Positions 8,454-16,808 of a DNA stretch of 43,406 bases are shown one piece after another. The notes beneath the pieces were generated by a model. The model did not search any database and was not told where the DNA came from. It was given only the letters and a program-made list of their open reading frames with translations. The DNA is taken from contig JADLBW010000149.1 in NCBI GenBank assembly GCA_020847515.1, forward strand, positions 1 to 43,406, given 5' to 3'. Source of the DNA: Pirellulales bacterium (GTDB lineage: Bacteria > Planctomycetota > Planctomycetia > Pirellulales > Lacipirellulaceae). Position numbers and translations under genes: made by a program. Position 1 is the first letter of the stretch. Every line of letters starts with the position of its first letter.

Positions 8454-9433
8454 ACCGCGACGAATTGAAACAGCAGTACGAGCAGGCCGTAAGCGAGGCC
8501 GCCGCCCTTCGGCTCGAAAAGTGGACGACGTTGAAGGTTGCGGGCGAAGACCGCGCAGGCCTTCTGCACAACATGTGCACGAACGACATCCGCGGATTAA
8601 CAGCCGGAGAGGGCTGCGAGGCCTTTTTCACGGACGTTAAAGGAAAGATCGTGGCCCATGCTTTCGTGCTGGTCGGCGCCGAGGCGATTGAAGTGGTGAG
8701 CGTGCCGGAAGCCGCTATGCGGCTCCTACAGCATCTGGACCGCTACATTGTACGCGAAGACGTACGTCTCGAAGACATGTCAACGGCGGTTGACTGGCAT
8801 CTGCTCACGGGTAAGCAGGCAGCGAGTGCGCTGCGGCGGTTCGGCAGCGACGCGAGCGGCGTAGCGCGGCCGTGGTCGCATCAACGCTTATCGGCGTCCG
8901 GCGTCGACATTCAGGCAGTGCGCTGTACCTTGCCGTGGTGCGGCGGTTTTCTGCTGAGCAGCGACGCGGAACAGACGCCGCGATTCGTCAAAGCATTGCG
9001 GGATAGCGGCGCCGGCGCCTTGAGCGCCGCCGCCTGGCATGCTATTCGCATCGAGTCGGGGTGGCCGTTATATGGCGTCGATTTCGATGCGTCGAATCTA
9101 CCGCAAGAAGTGGGCCGCGATTCGGAGGCGATCCACTTTCGAAAAGGGTGCTACTTGGGCCAGGAAACGGTGGCCCGGATCGACGCCCTGGGGCATGTCA
9201 ACAAGCGGCTGGCGCTGGTGCGACTTGCGAGCGAAGCGGTTCCGCCGAGCGGGGCCGAGCTGCTGTTCGGGGATCAGGCCGCCGGGCGGGTCACATCGAA
9301 CTGCTGGTCGCCGCGGCATCAATCGCCCCTAGCGTGGGCGATGGTTCGCCGCGGCGCCCATGAGCCAGGCTGCCAACTTCGCTGGGGCGAAGTTGAAGCC
9401 CGCGTGGTGCAGGCCGCGCCGCCAGGCGGATAG
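8450..9433 (+). CDS. ygfZ: YgfZ/GcvT-type folate-binding protein
   Basis: A 327-residue protein of the YgfZ family, folate-binding relatives of the glycine-cleavage T protein that help maintain certain iron-sulfur enzymes. The diagnostic Cys motif is clear: KGCYLGQETVARID at about residues 233-246. The N-terminus carries the usual family segment LLHNMCTNDIRGLTAGEGCEAFFTD with the central DVKGKIVAHAFVL following it, and the C-terminus has the short beta-barrel (ALVRLASEAVPPSGAELLF). The GTG start overlaps the stop of the LarA-like gene by 4 bp (GTGA), so the pair is probably coupled in translation. A role in iron-sulfur maintenance is known for the family; a partnership with the LarA-like protein is inference. 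Confidence 0.85.
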   Translation: MNRDELKQQYEQAVSEAAALRLEKWTTLKVAGEDRAGLLHNMCTNDIRGLTAGEGCEAFFTDVKGKIVAHAFVLVGAEAIEVVSVPEAAMRLLQHLDRYIVREDVRLEDMSTAVDWHLLTGKQAASALRRFGSDASGVARPWSHQRLSASGVDIQAVRCTLPWCGGFLLSSDAEQTPRFVKALRDSGAGALSAAAWHAIRIESGWPLYGVDFDASNLPQEVGRDSEAIHFRKGCYLGQETVARIDALGHVNKRLALVRLASEAVPPSGAELLFGDQAAGRVTSNCWSPRHQSPLAWAMVRRGAHEPGCQLRWGEVEARVVQAAPPGG

Positions 9434-9499
9434 TCGGGCGGCTGAAGGCGGCGGTTTTATACGTTTACTAATCTGAGGCACCTGACACGGAGTGAAGGC

Positions 9500-9925
9500 A
9501 TGGACAAGAAGACGATGATCGACCGGCTTAACGAAGATCTGGCTGGCGAACTGGGGGCGATGATCCAGTACATCACCTACGCAGCCAAGAGCACGGGGCC
9601 GTACCGTCCGCAATTATCGGAGTTCTTTTTAGGGGAAGTCACCGACGAACAGACGCACGCGCAGTTTCTGGCCAATAAGATCGTGGCCTTGGGCGGCGAA
9701 CCGACGACGAAGGCTCGAGAAGTCCAACCCGCCAAGACCAATCGCGAAATGCTGGAAGCCGTGTTAGCCGCGGAGCGACGAGCGGTCGCCGACTACACGA
9801 AGCGGGCCAAGGAGGCGGAGGAACTGGGCGATAAGGGCCTGGTCGTACAACTGGAAGACATCATCAATGACGAAACAGGCCATGCCGAGGAGACCGAGCG
9901 GATCTTGCGGGACTGGCCTCTGTAA
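9500..9925 (+). CDS. Ferritin-like di-iron protein (bacterioferritin type)
   Basis: A 141-residue four-helix protein with the di-iron pattern of bacterioferritins: Glu in AGELGAMIQY, Glu/His in DEQTHAQFLANK, Glu in AAERRAVADY, and Glu/His in NDETGHAEETERIL. It is shorter than typical bacterioferritin (about 155-160) and I see no obvious haem Met. The likely role is binding or oxidising iron, or general stress protection, in the cytoplasm. GGAGTG lies 5-6 bases before the ATG as a ribosome site. An iron-permease-like membrane protein begins 63 bp downstream on the same strand, so the pair may serve iron handling. Confidence 0.85.
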   Translation: MDKKTMIDRLNEDLAGELGAMIQYITYAAKSTGPYRPQLSEFFLGEVTDEQTHAQFLANKIVALGGEPTTKAREVQPAKTNREMLEAVLAAERRAVADYTKRAKEAEELGDKGLVVQLEDIINDETGHAEETERILRDWPL

Positions 9926-9988
9926 CGGAGGGGTCGCGGCAGTAAGCGTCGGGGGGCGTCGCCCGCCACGGCGCGGCGGCGAAACGGT

Positions 9989-10426
9989 ATGGCTTCAAAC
10001 GTAAAGCCCAACGAACGTGCGCGCCTCGGCGGGTTGCCGCCGGCGCGGGTTTCGCCGTTGCAGGTGGCGGCGCAGCGGGCCACCGATTTTGTCGCGGGAT
10101 CGTGGGGTTTCGCCTCGGCCGTGTTGCTGCTGACGGCCTGGGTCGCCGCCGGATGGTTTACGGCAGGGGGCTGGGACTACGGCGATCGATTCATCACTGG
10201 GGTAAGCTTCGTGCTGCTGTTCTTGCTGCAGCGTTCGCAGAGCAAGGACTCGCGTGCGGTGCAATTGAAGCTCAACGAGTTGTTGGCGGCGCTGGATCGT
10301 GCGAGCACGAAGCTGATCAACATCGAGGACGAAACTGAGGAGGAGGTCGAAAAACTTCACGACCAGTTCCAGCAGCTTCAACATCACGATGCCGGCGTCC
10401 ATTCGATCGAGGACTGCAGCGACTGA
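9989..10426 (+). CDS. Low-affinity iron permease (Fet4/PF04120)-like membrane protein
   Basis: A 145-residue inner-membrane protein with two hydrophobic segments (about 34-58 and 66-82). They are followed by LLQRSQSKDSRAVQLKLNEL and ASTKLINIEDETEEEVEKL, which is the conserved soluble tail of the bacterial Iron_permease (PF04120) family. The family is named after yeast Fet4, but the bacterial members have only two membrane segments and transport has not, to my knowledge, been shown for them. It lies 63 bp after the ferritin-like gene, which gives mild support for an iron link. The C-terminus is acidic and may form a coiled coil. Confidence 0.8.
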   Translation: MASNVKPNERARLGGLPPARVSPLQVAAQRATDFVAGSWGFASAVLLLTAWVAAGWFTAGGWDYGDRFITGVSFVLLFLLQRSQSKDSRAVQLKLNELLAALDRASTKLINIEDETEEEVEKLHDQFQQLQHHDAGVHSIEDCSD

Positions 10427-10796
10427 AGCCGAGCGGCCCGCCGCGAGCGCGTTTTGGGGGCCGCTATGCTTCGGCGGACGGAGCGGCGCGGTGGGGGCCG
10501 TTTCTTGTGGGGCTTCCTGGTAGTCCTTTTCTACGGCATTTTGGGAGATTTCCGAAAAAGCGGGCGCCGGGCAGGCTGCCGGCTAGGGGATTTGGCAAAG
10601 CAGGTAAAGATGCACTGCTAGCGTCGACGATACGCTCTTACAGGCCCGACGAGGCTAGTCCGCGGGTATTATCAGCGGCCACGAGCGTGCCAATCGCATT
10701 CGGCGCCATTTCACCTTTATGGGGCGCGGGCGAGACGCCGACGGCGGCGGACCGCGGATCGAGCGTGTTCTCCCCAATTTTTCAGGAGCTCTCCCG
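10427..10796 (+). other. 370-bp spacer before the cysteine-repeat gene
   Basis: No convincing gene. At its left edge GCGGCCC (10433-10439) can pair with GGGCCGC (10458-10464), a weak terminator-like hairpin without a T run. The rest is probably the promoter and leader of the cysteine-repeat gene; AGGAG at 10783-10787 is its ribosome site. I could not place a convincing promoter. Confidence 0.4.
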
Positions 10797-11300
10797 ATGA
10801 AACGTTTCGCTGTGTCGACGCTGGGCGTCGCACTGGCGCTGGCGTACGCTTCGAGCGCTCATGCCTTTTTCGGCATGGGTTGCGGTTGCGCCGCTGAGCC
10901 AAGCTGCGGCTGTGAGCCGGCGTGTTGCGCCCCTGCTTGTTGCGATTCTTGCTGCGATCCGTGTGGACGCCGCGGCCTGTTCGCCCGGCTGCACGATCGG
11001 CTCAAGGCCCGCAAGGCCTCCTGCTGCGACGCCTGCTGCGAACCGGCTTGCGGTTGCGCCGCCGAGCCTGCTTGCGGATGTGCGGCTGAGCCGAGCTGCG
11101 GCTGCGCGGCCGAGCCGAGCTGCGGTTGCGAAGCGGCTTGCTGCGACTCGTGCTGTGATTCGTGCTGCGCCCCCAAGTGCGGGCTGCTGAGCCGACTCCG
11201 CGCACGTTGGGCTGCCAAGCACGCTTGCTGTGAAGCGAGCTGCGGCTGCGAGCCGAGCTGCGGTTGCGCGGCTGCCGCCCCGAGCTGCGGCTGTTATTAA
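10797..11300 (+). CDS. Exported cysteine-repeat protein
   Basis: A 167-residue protein with a clear signal peptide (MKRF, hydrophobic run, cut near AHA at 21-23). The mature part is almost entirely CGC and CC units separated by AAEPS, EPA, DS or APA spacers; I count 38 Cys, over a fifth of all residues. Two basic helical inserts break the pattern: GRRGLFARLHDRLKARKA and GLLSRLRARWAAKHA, each flanked by CC blocks, which suggests an internal duplication. It resembles cysteine-rich exported proteins found in planctomycetes. A cross-linked envelope component or a metal binder would both fit; neither is shown. It has a good ribosome site and its own strong terminator, so it is probably a single-gene, well-expressed unit. 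The repeats leave long false open frames on the other strand. Confidence 0.85.
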   Translation: MKRFAVSTLGVALALAYASSAHAFFGMGCGCAAEPSCGCEPACCAPACCDSCCDPCGRRGLFARLHDRLKARKASCCDACCEPACGCAAEPACGCAAEPSCGCAAEPSCGCEAACCDSCCDSCCAPKCGLLSRLRARWAAKHACCEASCGCEPSCGCAAAAPSCGCY

Positions 11301-11379
11301 ACCCATGGTGCGACTGAACCGATGGTGCGACGCGCTAAGAGCGTCGGCCGGATGGTTTGCAGACTGATCTAACACGTCA

Positions 11380-11417
11380 AGCGGTCCCTCGCATGGTCGG
11401 CGAGGGGCCGCTTTTTT
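11380..11417 (+). terminator. Intrinsic terminator of the cysteine-repeat gene
   Basis: AGCGGTCCCTCGC (11380-11392) pairs with GCGAGGGGCCGCT (11400-11412) with a single G-T wobble and a 7-base loop, followed by a run of six T (11412-11417). It lies about 80 bp after the stop. This is the clearest intrinsic terminator in the window. Confidence 0.9.
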
Positions 11418-11612
11418 CATAGCTGCCGAAAGCGTCCGCAGGACTTGCGAGTTTTTGGAGCCAGGGCCGGTCAGCGGCGGACAATCGTCACTCAATATGG
11501 CAAGGTGGGGACATATTGGCGCGGCGCTGGACGCCGGCGGAGCGGTCCGCGACAATCCGAAGTGGAACAGTGCCCGCGGTTTCGGGGCAACCTTTCGGAA
11601 AGAGGCGCGGCA

Positions 11613-13214
11613 ATGGACAGGTCAGTTCTTGTACGCCGGCGGGGAATTCGAGTGGCGTGGGCCGCAGCGCTGGCGGTGCTCATCAGTCCCGACGCGCTGG
11701 CCCAGAATGGGCCGGGCGCTCGACAGCCGGCGGTGAACGCCGCCGTGGGGCCCGGCGTGGTTGGGCCGGCTGGCGGTCCCTTCGGACCCGGCGGGCAGGG
11801 GGGCGGGGCCAACGCCGATTTCGATTCGCTGATCGATCTGATTACCTCGACCGTGGCCCACGATTCATGGCTGGAGAATGGGACCGGCGAGGGCGAGATC
11901 CAGCCCTTTGCGATCAATGGGGTGTACGTGGACGCGGCCGGGGCCGTGCGGCTTCGCCCAAACAGGGCCGCGTCGCAGCTTGCTGGCGTTCGCAGCGCTG
12001 GACGCGGGGGCGGACCTCTGGAGGGAGGCGATGCACGGCAGTCGAGCCGACTGCGGTACGTGTCGTTGTCGAAGCTCGAGGCGGCGATCGTTGAGCGCCA
12101 GCGGCTGAAGCAGCCTTTGGAACCGGCCATGCTGACGCTCGCCGGATTACAGCGGATCGAGTACGTACTGGCGTATCCTGAAACAGGCGATCTGGTGCTG
12201 GCGGGACCGGCGGGCGACTGGGGGGCGGCGCCGGGCGGCGGTTTGATCTCGCTGCAGACCGGGCGACCCGTCGTGCGGTTGGACGACCTGCTGGCGCTGT
12301 GGCGGCGGCACCAGCAAGAAAAGCAGGCCGCATTCGGTTGCTCGATTGTGCCGCGGCAAGAAGCGCTGGCGAACGTTCAGCAGTACTTGACCTCGACCAG
12401 CGTCGCGCCGCTGGCGCCGGACCAGCGCAGGGCATGGCTCGATGGATTGAGGGATTCGCTGGGGGTGCAGGACGTCGAGTATTACAACGTCGATTCCGCA
12501 TCGCGCATCGCGGCGCTGCTGTTCTATGCTGACTATCACATGAAGTTGATCGGCATGGGGTTGGCTGAAGGAACGGCGGGAGTAGAGAGTTACCTGGCGA
12601 CAGTGAAGTTGGGCGCTGACGGCCGTCCGCCGGCGATGAGCGTCCTACGGTGGTGGTTTGCGTTGCCCCCGGCGGACATAGAGACGACGCCTGATCGCGA
12701 CGCGTATTTAATTCCTGCACAGTGCGTCGAAGTGCTCAGCGAGAACGAAATGCTCGCAGCGCGAGGCCAGCGGGTGCATACGGGGAGCTCGGAGGATCTA
12801 AACCGCCGGTTTGCGGAATCTTTTACCGCTAACTTTGCGTCCCTGGCGGGCAAGTACCCTGTGTACGGCGAGCTCGAGCGGGCGTTTGAACTTGCACTGG
12901 TCGTGGCGCTGATGGAACGCGAGGGCCTTGCCGAGAAGGTCGGCTGGTCGCCGAGCGTATTTCTCGATGGCGACGCACTGCGGCTGCCGCAGGAAAGGGC
13001 CCCACGGAGCGTGGAGACGGTGATTAACCATCGCGTTATCGGCGGCCGGCATATTATCGCCGGGGTGAGCGGCGGGGTATGGGTCGACGGCGGGAAGAAG
13101 CTGTCGGTGACCAATGCCGCTGGCGCGGGGGCCGCGCAGCTAGGGGCGGTACGGCGCGAGCCGAGCGCTAAGCCCACGGCGGGCGGCGGCAAGGGCGCCT
13201 GGTGGTGGGATTGA
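11613..13214 (+). CDS. Exported DUF1598-family protein
   Basis: A 533-residue protein with an N-terminal signal peptide (basic MDRSVLVRRRG, hydrophobic AWAAALAVLI, cut after DALAQ). A Gly/Pro-rich linker (about 40-65) precedes the DUF1598 region, a family I know essentially only from planctomycetes: segments LSKLEAAIVERQRL, LAGLQRIEYVLAYPETGDLV, DLLALWRRHQQEKQAAFGCS, LLFYADYHMKLIGMGL and SVLRWWFALPP. It ends in a Gly-rich tail closing with WWWD. The role is unknown; export to the periplasm or surface is inferred from the signal peptide. ATG at 11613 is supported by AGAGG nine bases upstream and by the signal peptide beginning there. It converges on the DedA-family gene, with only 11 bp between stops. 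Confidence 0.85.
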   Translation: MDRSVLVRRRGIRVAWAAALAVLISPDALAQNGPGARQPAVNAAVGPGVVGPAGGPFGPGGQGGGANADFDSLIDLITSTVAHDSWLENGTGEGEIQPFAINGVYVDAAGAVRLRPNRAASQLAGVRSAGRGGGPLEGGDARQSSRLRYVSLSKLEAAIVERQRLKQPLEPAMLTLAGLQRIEYVLAYPETGDLVLAGPAGDWGAAPGGGLISLQTGRPVVRLDDLLALWRRHQQEKQAAFGCSIVPRQEALANVQQYLTSTSVAPLAPDQRRAWLDGLRDSLGVQDVEYYNVDSASRIAALLFYADYHMKLIGMGLAEGTAGVESYLATVKLGADGRPPAMSVLRWWFALPPADIETTPDRDAYLIPAQCVEVLSENEMLAARGQRVHTGSSEDLNRRFAESFTANFASLAGKYPVYGELERAFELALVVALMEREGLAEKVGWSPSVFLDGDALRLPQERAPRSVETVINHRVIGGRHIIAGVSGGVWVDGGKKLSVTNAAGAGAAQLGAVRREPSAKPTAGGGKGAWWWD

Positions 13215-13225
13215 CTTAAGCGCGG

Positions 13226-13909
13226 CTAGGAGGCTTCGCGCTGGGTTTCGCTGGGGGCGGGGCGGGGCGGTTCGTCGTTGGCGGGCATCGATTCGACCGT
13301 CTCAATCACTTTTTCCAGCAACTGCTGCCGGCGCCGCCGCAGCGCTACGAACGCGACAAGCGCAATTGCCGCCAGGACGACCATCGTGAGCATGATCTCG
13401 GCGTCTTTAAGCAGCCGGGCGATGTCGTCGCCAAAGGCGTAGGCCAGCGTAAAGAACGCGCCAACGACCAGCGTCGCGCACACGACGTCCCAGAGCAGAA
13501 AGCGGGCGAAGGGCATTCGCACCACGCCGGCGGCCAGATAAACCGGGCCGCGCACGCCGACCATGAAGCGGGCCAGGAGCAATACCTTAAAGCCGTGCCG
13601 GATGACGGCCCGCTCAAAATAGGCTTCGCGCTCGGCGCCGACGACGCGGGCGAAGAACGGATGCACGCGGAGCAGGTTGTGGCCGAAGCGATAGCCGATG
13701 CCGTACATGGCGGCGTCGCCAATGAGGGCGCCCAACAGGCAGGCCGGAAAGGCGAATTCGGGGCGTAAGTCGCCGTTGGCGCTGAGGACGCCGGCGCCGA
13801 TGATGAAGACCTCTTCGGGCAGCGGCAGCCCGCACCCGGTGAGCACCATCAGCGCGAAGATGCCCAAGTAGCTGCCGGGATGGAGCAAAGTGGCGAACAC
13901 CGCGTGCAC
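13226..13909 (-). CDS. DedA/VTT-family membrane protein
   Basis: An inner-membrane protein of about 227 residues of the DedA (SNARE-associated/VTT) family, members of which move lipid carriers or phospholipids across the membrane. Hallmarks: GCGLPLPEEVFIIGAGVLS near the N-terminus, GALIGDAAMYGIGYRFG, then RHGFKVLLLARFMVGVRGPVY with the family's Arg/Gly-rich re-entrant motif, and hydrophobic segments at about 10-30, 45-65, 125-150 and 165-190. The C-terminus is a charged tail with RRRRQQLLEKV. The start is unclear: the frame extends to 14134 (TTG) but has no ATG before the first membrane segment; GTG at 13909 puts the start where the family begins. If longer, it would overlap the end of apbE by 22 bp. 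Confidence 0.85.
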   Translation of the reverse strand: MHAVFATLLHPGSYLGIFALMVLTGCGLPLPEEVFIIGAGVLSANGDLRPEFAFPACLLGALIGDAAMYGIGYRFGHNLLRVHPFFARVVGAEREAYFERAVIRHGFKVLLLARFMVGVRGPVYLAAGVVRMPFARFLLWDVVCATLVVGAFFTLAYAFGDDIARLLKDAEIMLTMVVLAAIALVAFVALRRRRQQLLEKVIETVESMPANDEPPRPAPSETQREAS

Positions 13910-14112
13910 ACCATGGCTAGCGATAAGGTTGACGTTGCAATTGCTTACTGCAAGCGGTGCAGCAGGTCGTAGCAATCCCGGCGCGGGCGTCGCGTGGATA
14001 CGGCAGGCGCGCCATTCGGTCGGTCCTTCCCCGGCCAACGAGGGAACGACGCTCTCATTGTAATGTTCGTCCTTCAGCGGGGCGTGATCAATTCTGCAGC
14101 GGTCGCTAACGA

Positions 14113-15246
14113 TTATTCCTGCGCAGGGAGCCAACGCCCGTCGTTCAGGTTGAACGTGTGCACGTCGAAAGCGTTTAGCTCGCCTTCGCGCTGACAGACG
14201 AGCACCGCGCCGGCTTCGGGATGTGCTGCGCAGTACTCGCTCGCGCCGGCGGGGCCCAGGATATAGAACGCCGTGGCAAGCGCGTCGGCTTCCGCGGCGG
14301 TGTCGGCCACGGCGGTAGCTGTGAATACGCCGTCGGTGGGTCGACCCGTCCGAGGATCAAGCAGGTGGCCGTAGCGGCGGCCGTCGGCGATGAAGAATTG
14401 CGTACCGGCGCCGCTGGTTCCCAGGGCCTGGTCGCGGAGGATGATCTCGCCCACCGATCGCTGGAGTTGATGCGGGTGGGGTACGGCGATCGCCCAGCCG
14501 CGGCAATCGCCGGCCCGGTCGCGACCGCGGGCCAGCACGCTGCTGCGGCCCCCGTGGCAGAGATAGTCGTCGACGCCGCGGGCCGCGAAAAGCTCGGCCG
14601 CGCGGTCCAGCGCATAGCCTTTGCCGATGGAATTGAAGTTGATTTCTACGCCCGGCTTGAGAAAGCGAATGGTGTGGCGATCGCGGTCGAGTTCGACGTG
14701 GTGAAAGCCGACGCGCTCCAGGGCTGCGGCGATTTCGTCGTCGGACGGCAAACGGCCCTCGCGCTTGAGAAAGCCCCAGACGCGCGACAGCGGTCCCGTG
14801 GTAATGTCGAACGCCCCGCCGGTGGCGGCGTGCAGCCAGGCGCACAGTTCCAGCAGCACGAACAGCCGCGGTTCGACTTCGACCGCCTGGTCAGCGGCCG
14901 TACGGTTGATGGTCGACGCCTCCGTGTGAGGGCGATAGATGGAGAGTTGGTCCTCGAGCTGGTCGATCAGGTCCAGGGCTGCCAGGGCGGCGTCACTGGC
15001 TTCGGCGCCGTCCTCGGCGTGATACTGAACGGCGAACTCGCAGGCCATCGCGCGGCGGCTGGCGTACAAATGGGCGACGGCGCTGGGGCGGTGCAAGGTC
15101 GGGCGGCTGGGACCCACGGTGGGCGCGAGGCGTTCCAGCGGCGGCAGGGCCTGGTCGGCCAGGGCGCGGGCCGCTTCGACGAGCGCTCGGCCGGCGCTGC
15201 GACCGCGGAGGAAGTCGCGACGAGAGCTTGGTTTATCGTCCGGCAT
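14113..15246 (-). CDS. apbE: FAD:protein FMN transferase (ApbE family)
   Basis: A 377-residue protein of the ApbE family, which attaches FMN covalently to Thr or Ser of exported redox subunits using FAD. Visible motifs include ASRRAMACEFAVQY, AFDITTGPLSRVWGF, NFNSIGKGYALDRAAELF, the region CHGGRSSVLARG (usually NxGGD), HLLDPRTGRPTDG and ATAVADTAAEADALATAFYI, which together contain the metal and FAD-binding regions. The N-terminus has SSRRDFLRG, like a twin-arginine motif, but no hydrophobic stretch follows, so export is doubtful. ATG at 15246 is preferred over an ATG 13 codons upstream because the RRDFL motif then lies near the start. No target flavoprotein gene (Nqr, Rnf, FMN-binding) is visible here. 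Confidence 0.88.
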   Translation of the reverse strand: MPDDKPSSRRDFLRGRSAGRALVEAARALADQALPPLERLAPTVGPSRPTLHRPSAVAHLYASRRAMACEFAVQYHAEDGAEASDAALAALDLIDQLEDQLSIYRPHTEASTINRTAADQAVEVEPRLFVLLELCAWLHAATGGAFDITTGPLSRVWGFLKREGRLPSDDEIAAALERVGFHHVELDRDRHTIRFLKPGVEINFNSIGKGYALDRAAELFAARGVDDYLCHGGRSSVLARGRDRAGDCRGWAIAVPHPHQLQRSVGEIILRDQALGTSGAGTQFFIADGRRYGHLLDPRTGRPTDGVFTATAVADTAAEADALATAFYILGPAGASEYCAAHPEAGAVLVCQREGELNAFDVHTFNLNDGRWLPAQE

Positions 15247-15449
15247 GCATGCATTATAACGTGGCGAGTTGCTGAGATTCGCCATGCTGTCGCGATCTTC
15301 AGGTTGCCTGCCGTTGAGTTAGGTCGATTGATCCAGCGAGCACGATTCGCGAATTTGGCAAATGCTACGCTGACGGCGTTGGCTGACCGACATAGAGAAG
15401 GCGGGTTTCAGTGGAAGTCTCCCCCAAGCGTTTGCCGCGAGTTCTCAAT

Positions 15450-16808
15450 ATGCCGTCAGAATTGATTATCAGCGTTTCGGGGCTTCGCGGCATTGTGGGC
15501 GAGACGCTCACGGCGGAGGTGGCGGCGCGGTATGCGCTTGCGTTTGCAGCGGAAGTGCCGGCCGGGACGATTGTCATTGGGCGGGATGGGAGGGCGTCCG
15601 GGGCGATGTTCGCGCAGACGATCGCCGGCGCGCTGGCGGCGGTTGGGCGGCGGGTGATTGACCTCGGCGTGGCTGCCACGCCCACCGTGGGGGTGCTGAT
15701 CCGCGACCAGCGAGCGGCGGGCGGGGTTCAGATTTCCGCCAGCCACAACCCGCCGCAGTACAACGGGATCAAGCTGTTCAACGCCGCGGGCCGCGTTATT
15801 CCCGCCGCCGAGGGGCTGCGCGTGCTGGAGCGTTTTGGCGGGGGTACAGGGGCCGATCAACACTCGGCCGGAGCGCCGGGGAGCGAGCAGGCGAGCCTGC
15901 ACGAGGCTACAGCGGCTCATTTAGGCCTTATCGAAAAGATCTGTGACGTGGAGCGAATCGGCAGCCGCCGCTTGCGGGTATTGCTCGACTCCAACCATGG
16001 CGCCGGCAGCGTGCTGGGGCGGGCGCTGTTGGAGCGGCTGGGGTGCGAGGCGACGATCATCGGGGGCGAACCGGACGGGAAGTTTGCGCATGTGCCCGAG
16101 CCGACCGAAGCGAACGTCGGGCCGGTGCTGGCGGAAGTCGCAAAGACGGAAGCGGCGGTCGGCTTTTGCCAGGATCCGGATGCGGATCGGCTGGCGATCA
16201 TCGACGAGCGCGGCAGGTACATCGGCGAGGAAAAGACGCTCGCCCTTTGCGTCGACCATGTGCTGCGTTCGCCGCGGCGAGGGCCGGTGGCGATCAACTG
16301 TTCGACCAGCCGGATGAGCGAAGATTTAGCGATGCGTTACGGAGTTCCCTTCTTTCGCTCCAAGGTGGGGGAGGCCAATGTCGTCGACGTGATGCTGCGC
16401 GAAGGGGCGGTGATTGGCGGCGAAGGGAACGGCGGGGTGATCGACCCGCGGGTCGTGTTGGTGCGGGACAGTTTTGTGGCAATGGCGCTGGTGCTGGATG
16501 CGATGGCGAAGCGCGGGCTGCCGGTCAGCCAACTCGCCGATGAGTTGCCGCAGTACGCCATTCACAAGTCGGCTATCGCCCTGCCGGCCAAACGGGTGGC
16601 GGCGGCGCTCGATAAGCTTCAGCGGCACTTCGCCGATGCGGCGGCTGACCGGCTCGACGGGTTGCGGCTCGATTGGCCCGGCGGCGCCTGGCTGCTGGTG
16701 CGCCCGAGCAATACCGAGCCGATCGTGCGGGCGATTGCCGAGGCGCCGACGCACGAAGTAGCGCGCCAGCTTTGTGAGCAGGCGGCGAGGGTCATCTCGC
16801 AGGAGTAG
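15450..16808 (+). CDS. glmM: Phosphohexomutase, phosphoglucosamine mutase type
   Basis: A 452-residue alpha-D-phosphohexomutase. It shows the active-site serine loop GVQISASHNPPQYNGIK, the metal loop DPDADRLAI, the sugar-binding loop GEGNGGVI and the phosphate-binding RPSNTEPIVRAIAE, in the right order. The start MPSELIISVSGLRGIVGE is the form seen in the GlmM-like/phosphomannomutase branch rather than the classical bacterial KYFGTDGIRG, so the exact substrate (glucosamine-6-phosphate for cell-wall precursors, or mannose/glucose phosphates) is inferred. ATG at 15450 begins the conserved region; a possible GTG 13 codons upstream has no support. Its last 17 bp overlap the end of the converging mtaB. 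Confidence 0.85.
   Translation: MPSELIISVSGLRGIVGETLTAEVAARYALAFAAEVPAGTIVIGRDGRASGAMFAQTIAGALAAVGRRVIDLGVAATPTVGVLIRDQRAAGGVQISASHNPPQYNGIKLFNAAGRVIPAAEGLRVLERFGGGTGADQHSAGAPGSEQASLHEATAAHLGLIEKICDVERIGSRRLRVLLDSNHGAGSVLGRALLERLGCEATIIGGEPDGKFAHVPEPTEANVGPVLAEVAKTEAAVGFCQDPDADRLAIIDERGRYIGEEKTLALCVDHVLRSPRRGPVAINCSTSRMSEDLAMRYGVPFFRSKVGEANVVDVMLREGAVIGGEGNGGVIDPRVVLVRDSFVAMALVLDAMAKRGLPVSQLADELPQYAIHKSAIALPAKRVAAALDKLQRHFADAAADRLDGLRLDWPGGAWLLVRPSNTEPIVRAIAEAPTHEVARQLCEQAARVISQE

Noticed and set aside
10595..10625. Sigma-54-like TTGGCA...TGCA before the cysteine-repeat gene
   Set aside because: The spacing between GG and GC does not fit a -24/-12 promoter.
10782..11555. Open frame antisense to the cysteine-repeat gene
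   Set aside because: Made of Ala/Arg/Thr repeats that mirror CGC/CC codons; the real gene has signal peptide, ribosome site and terminator.
14221..15465. Open frame of 414 codons antisense to apbE
   Set aside because: ApbE motifs on the other strand are unmistakable; this frame is a codon-bias artefact.
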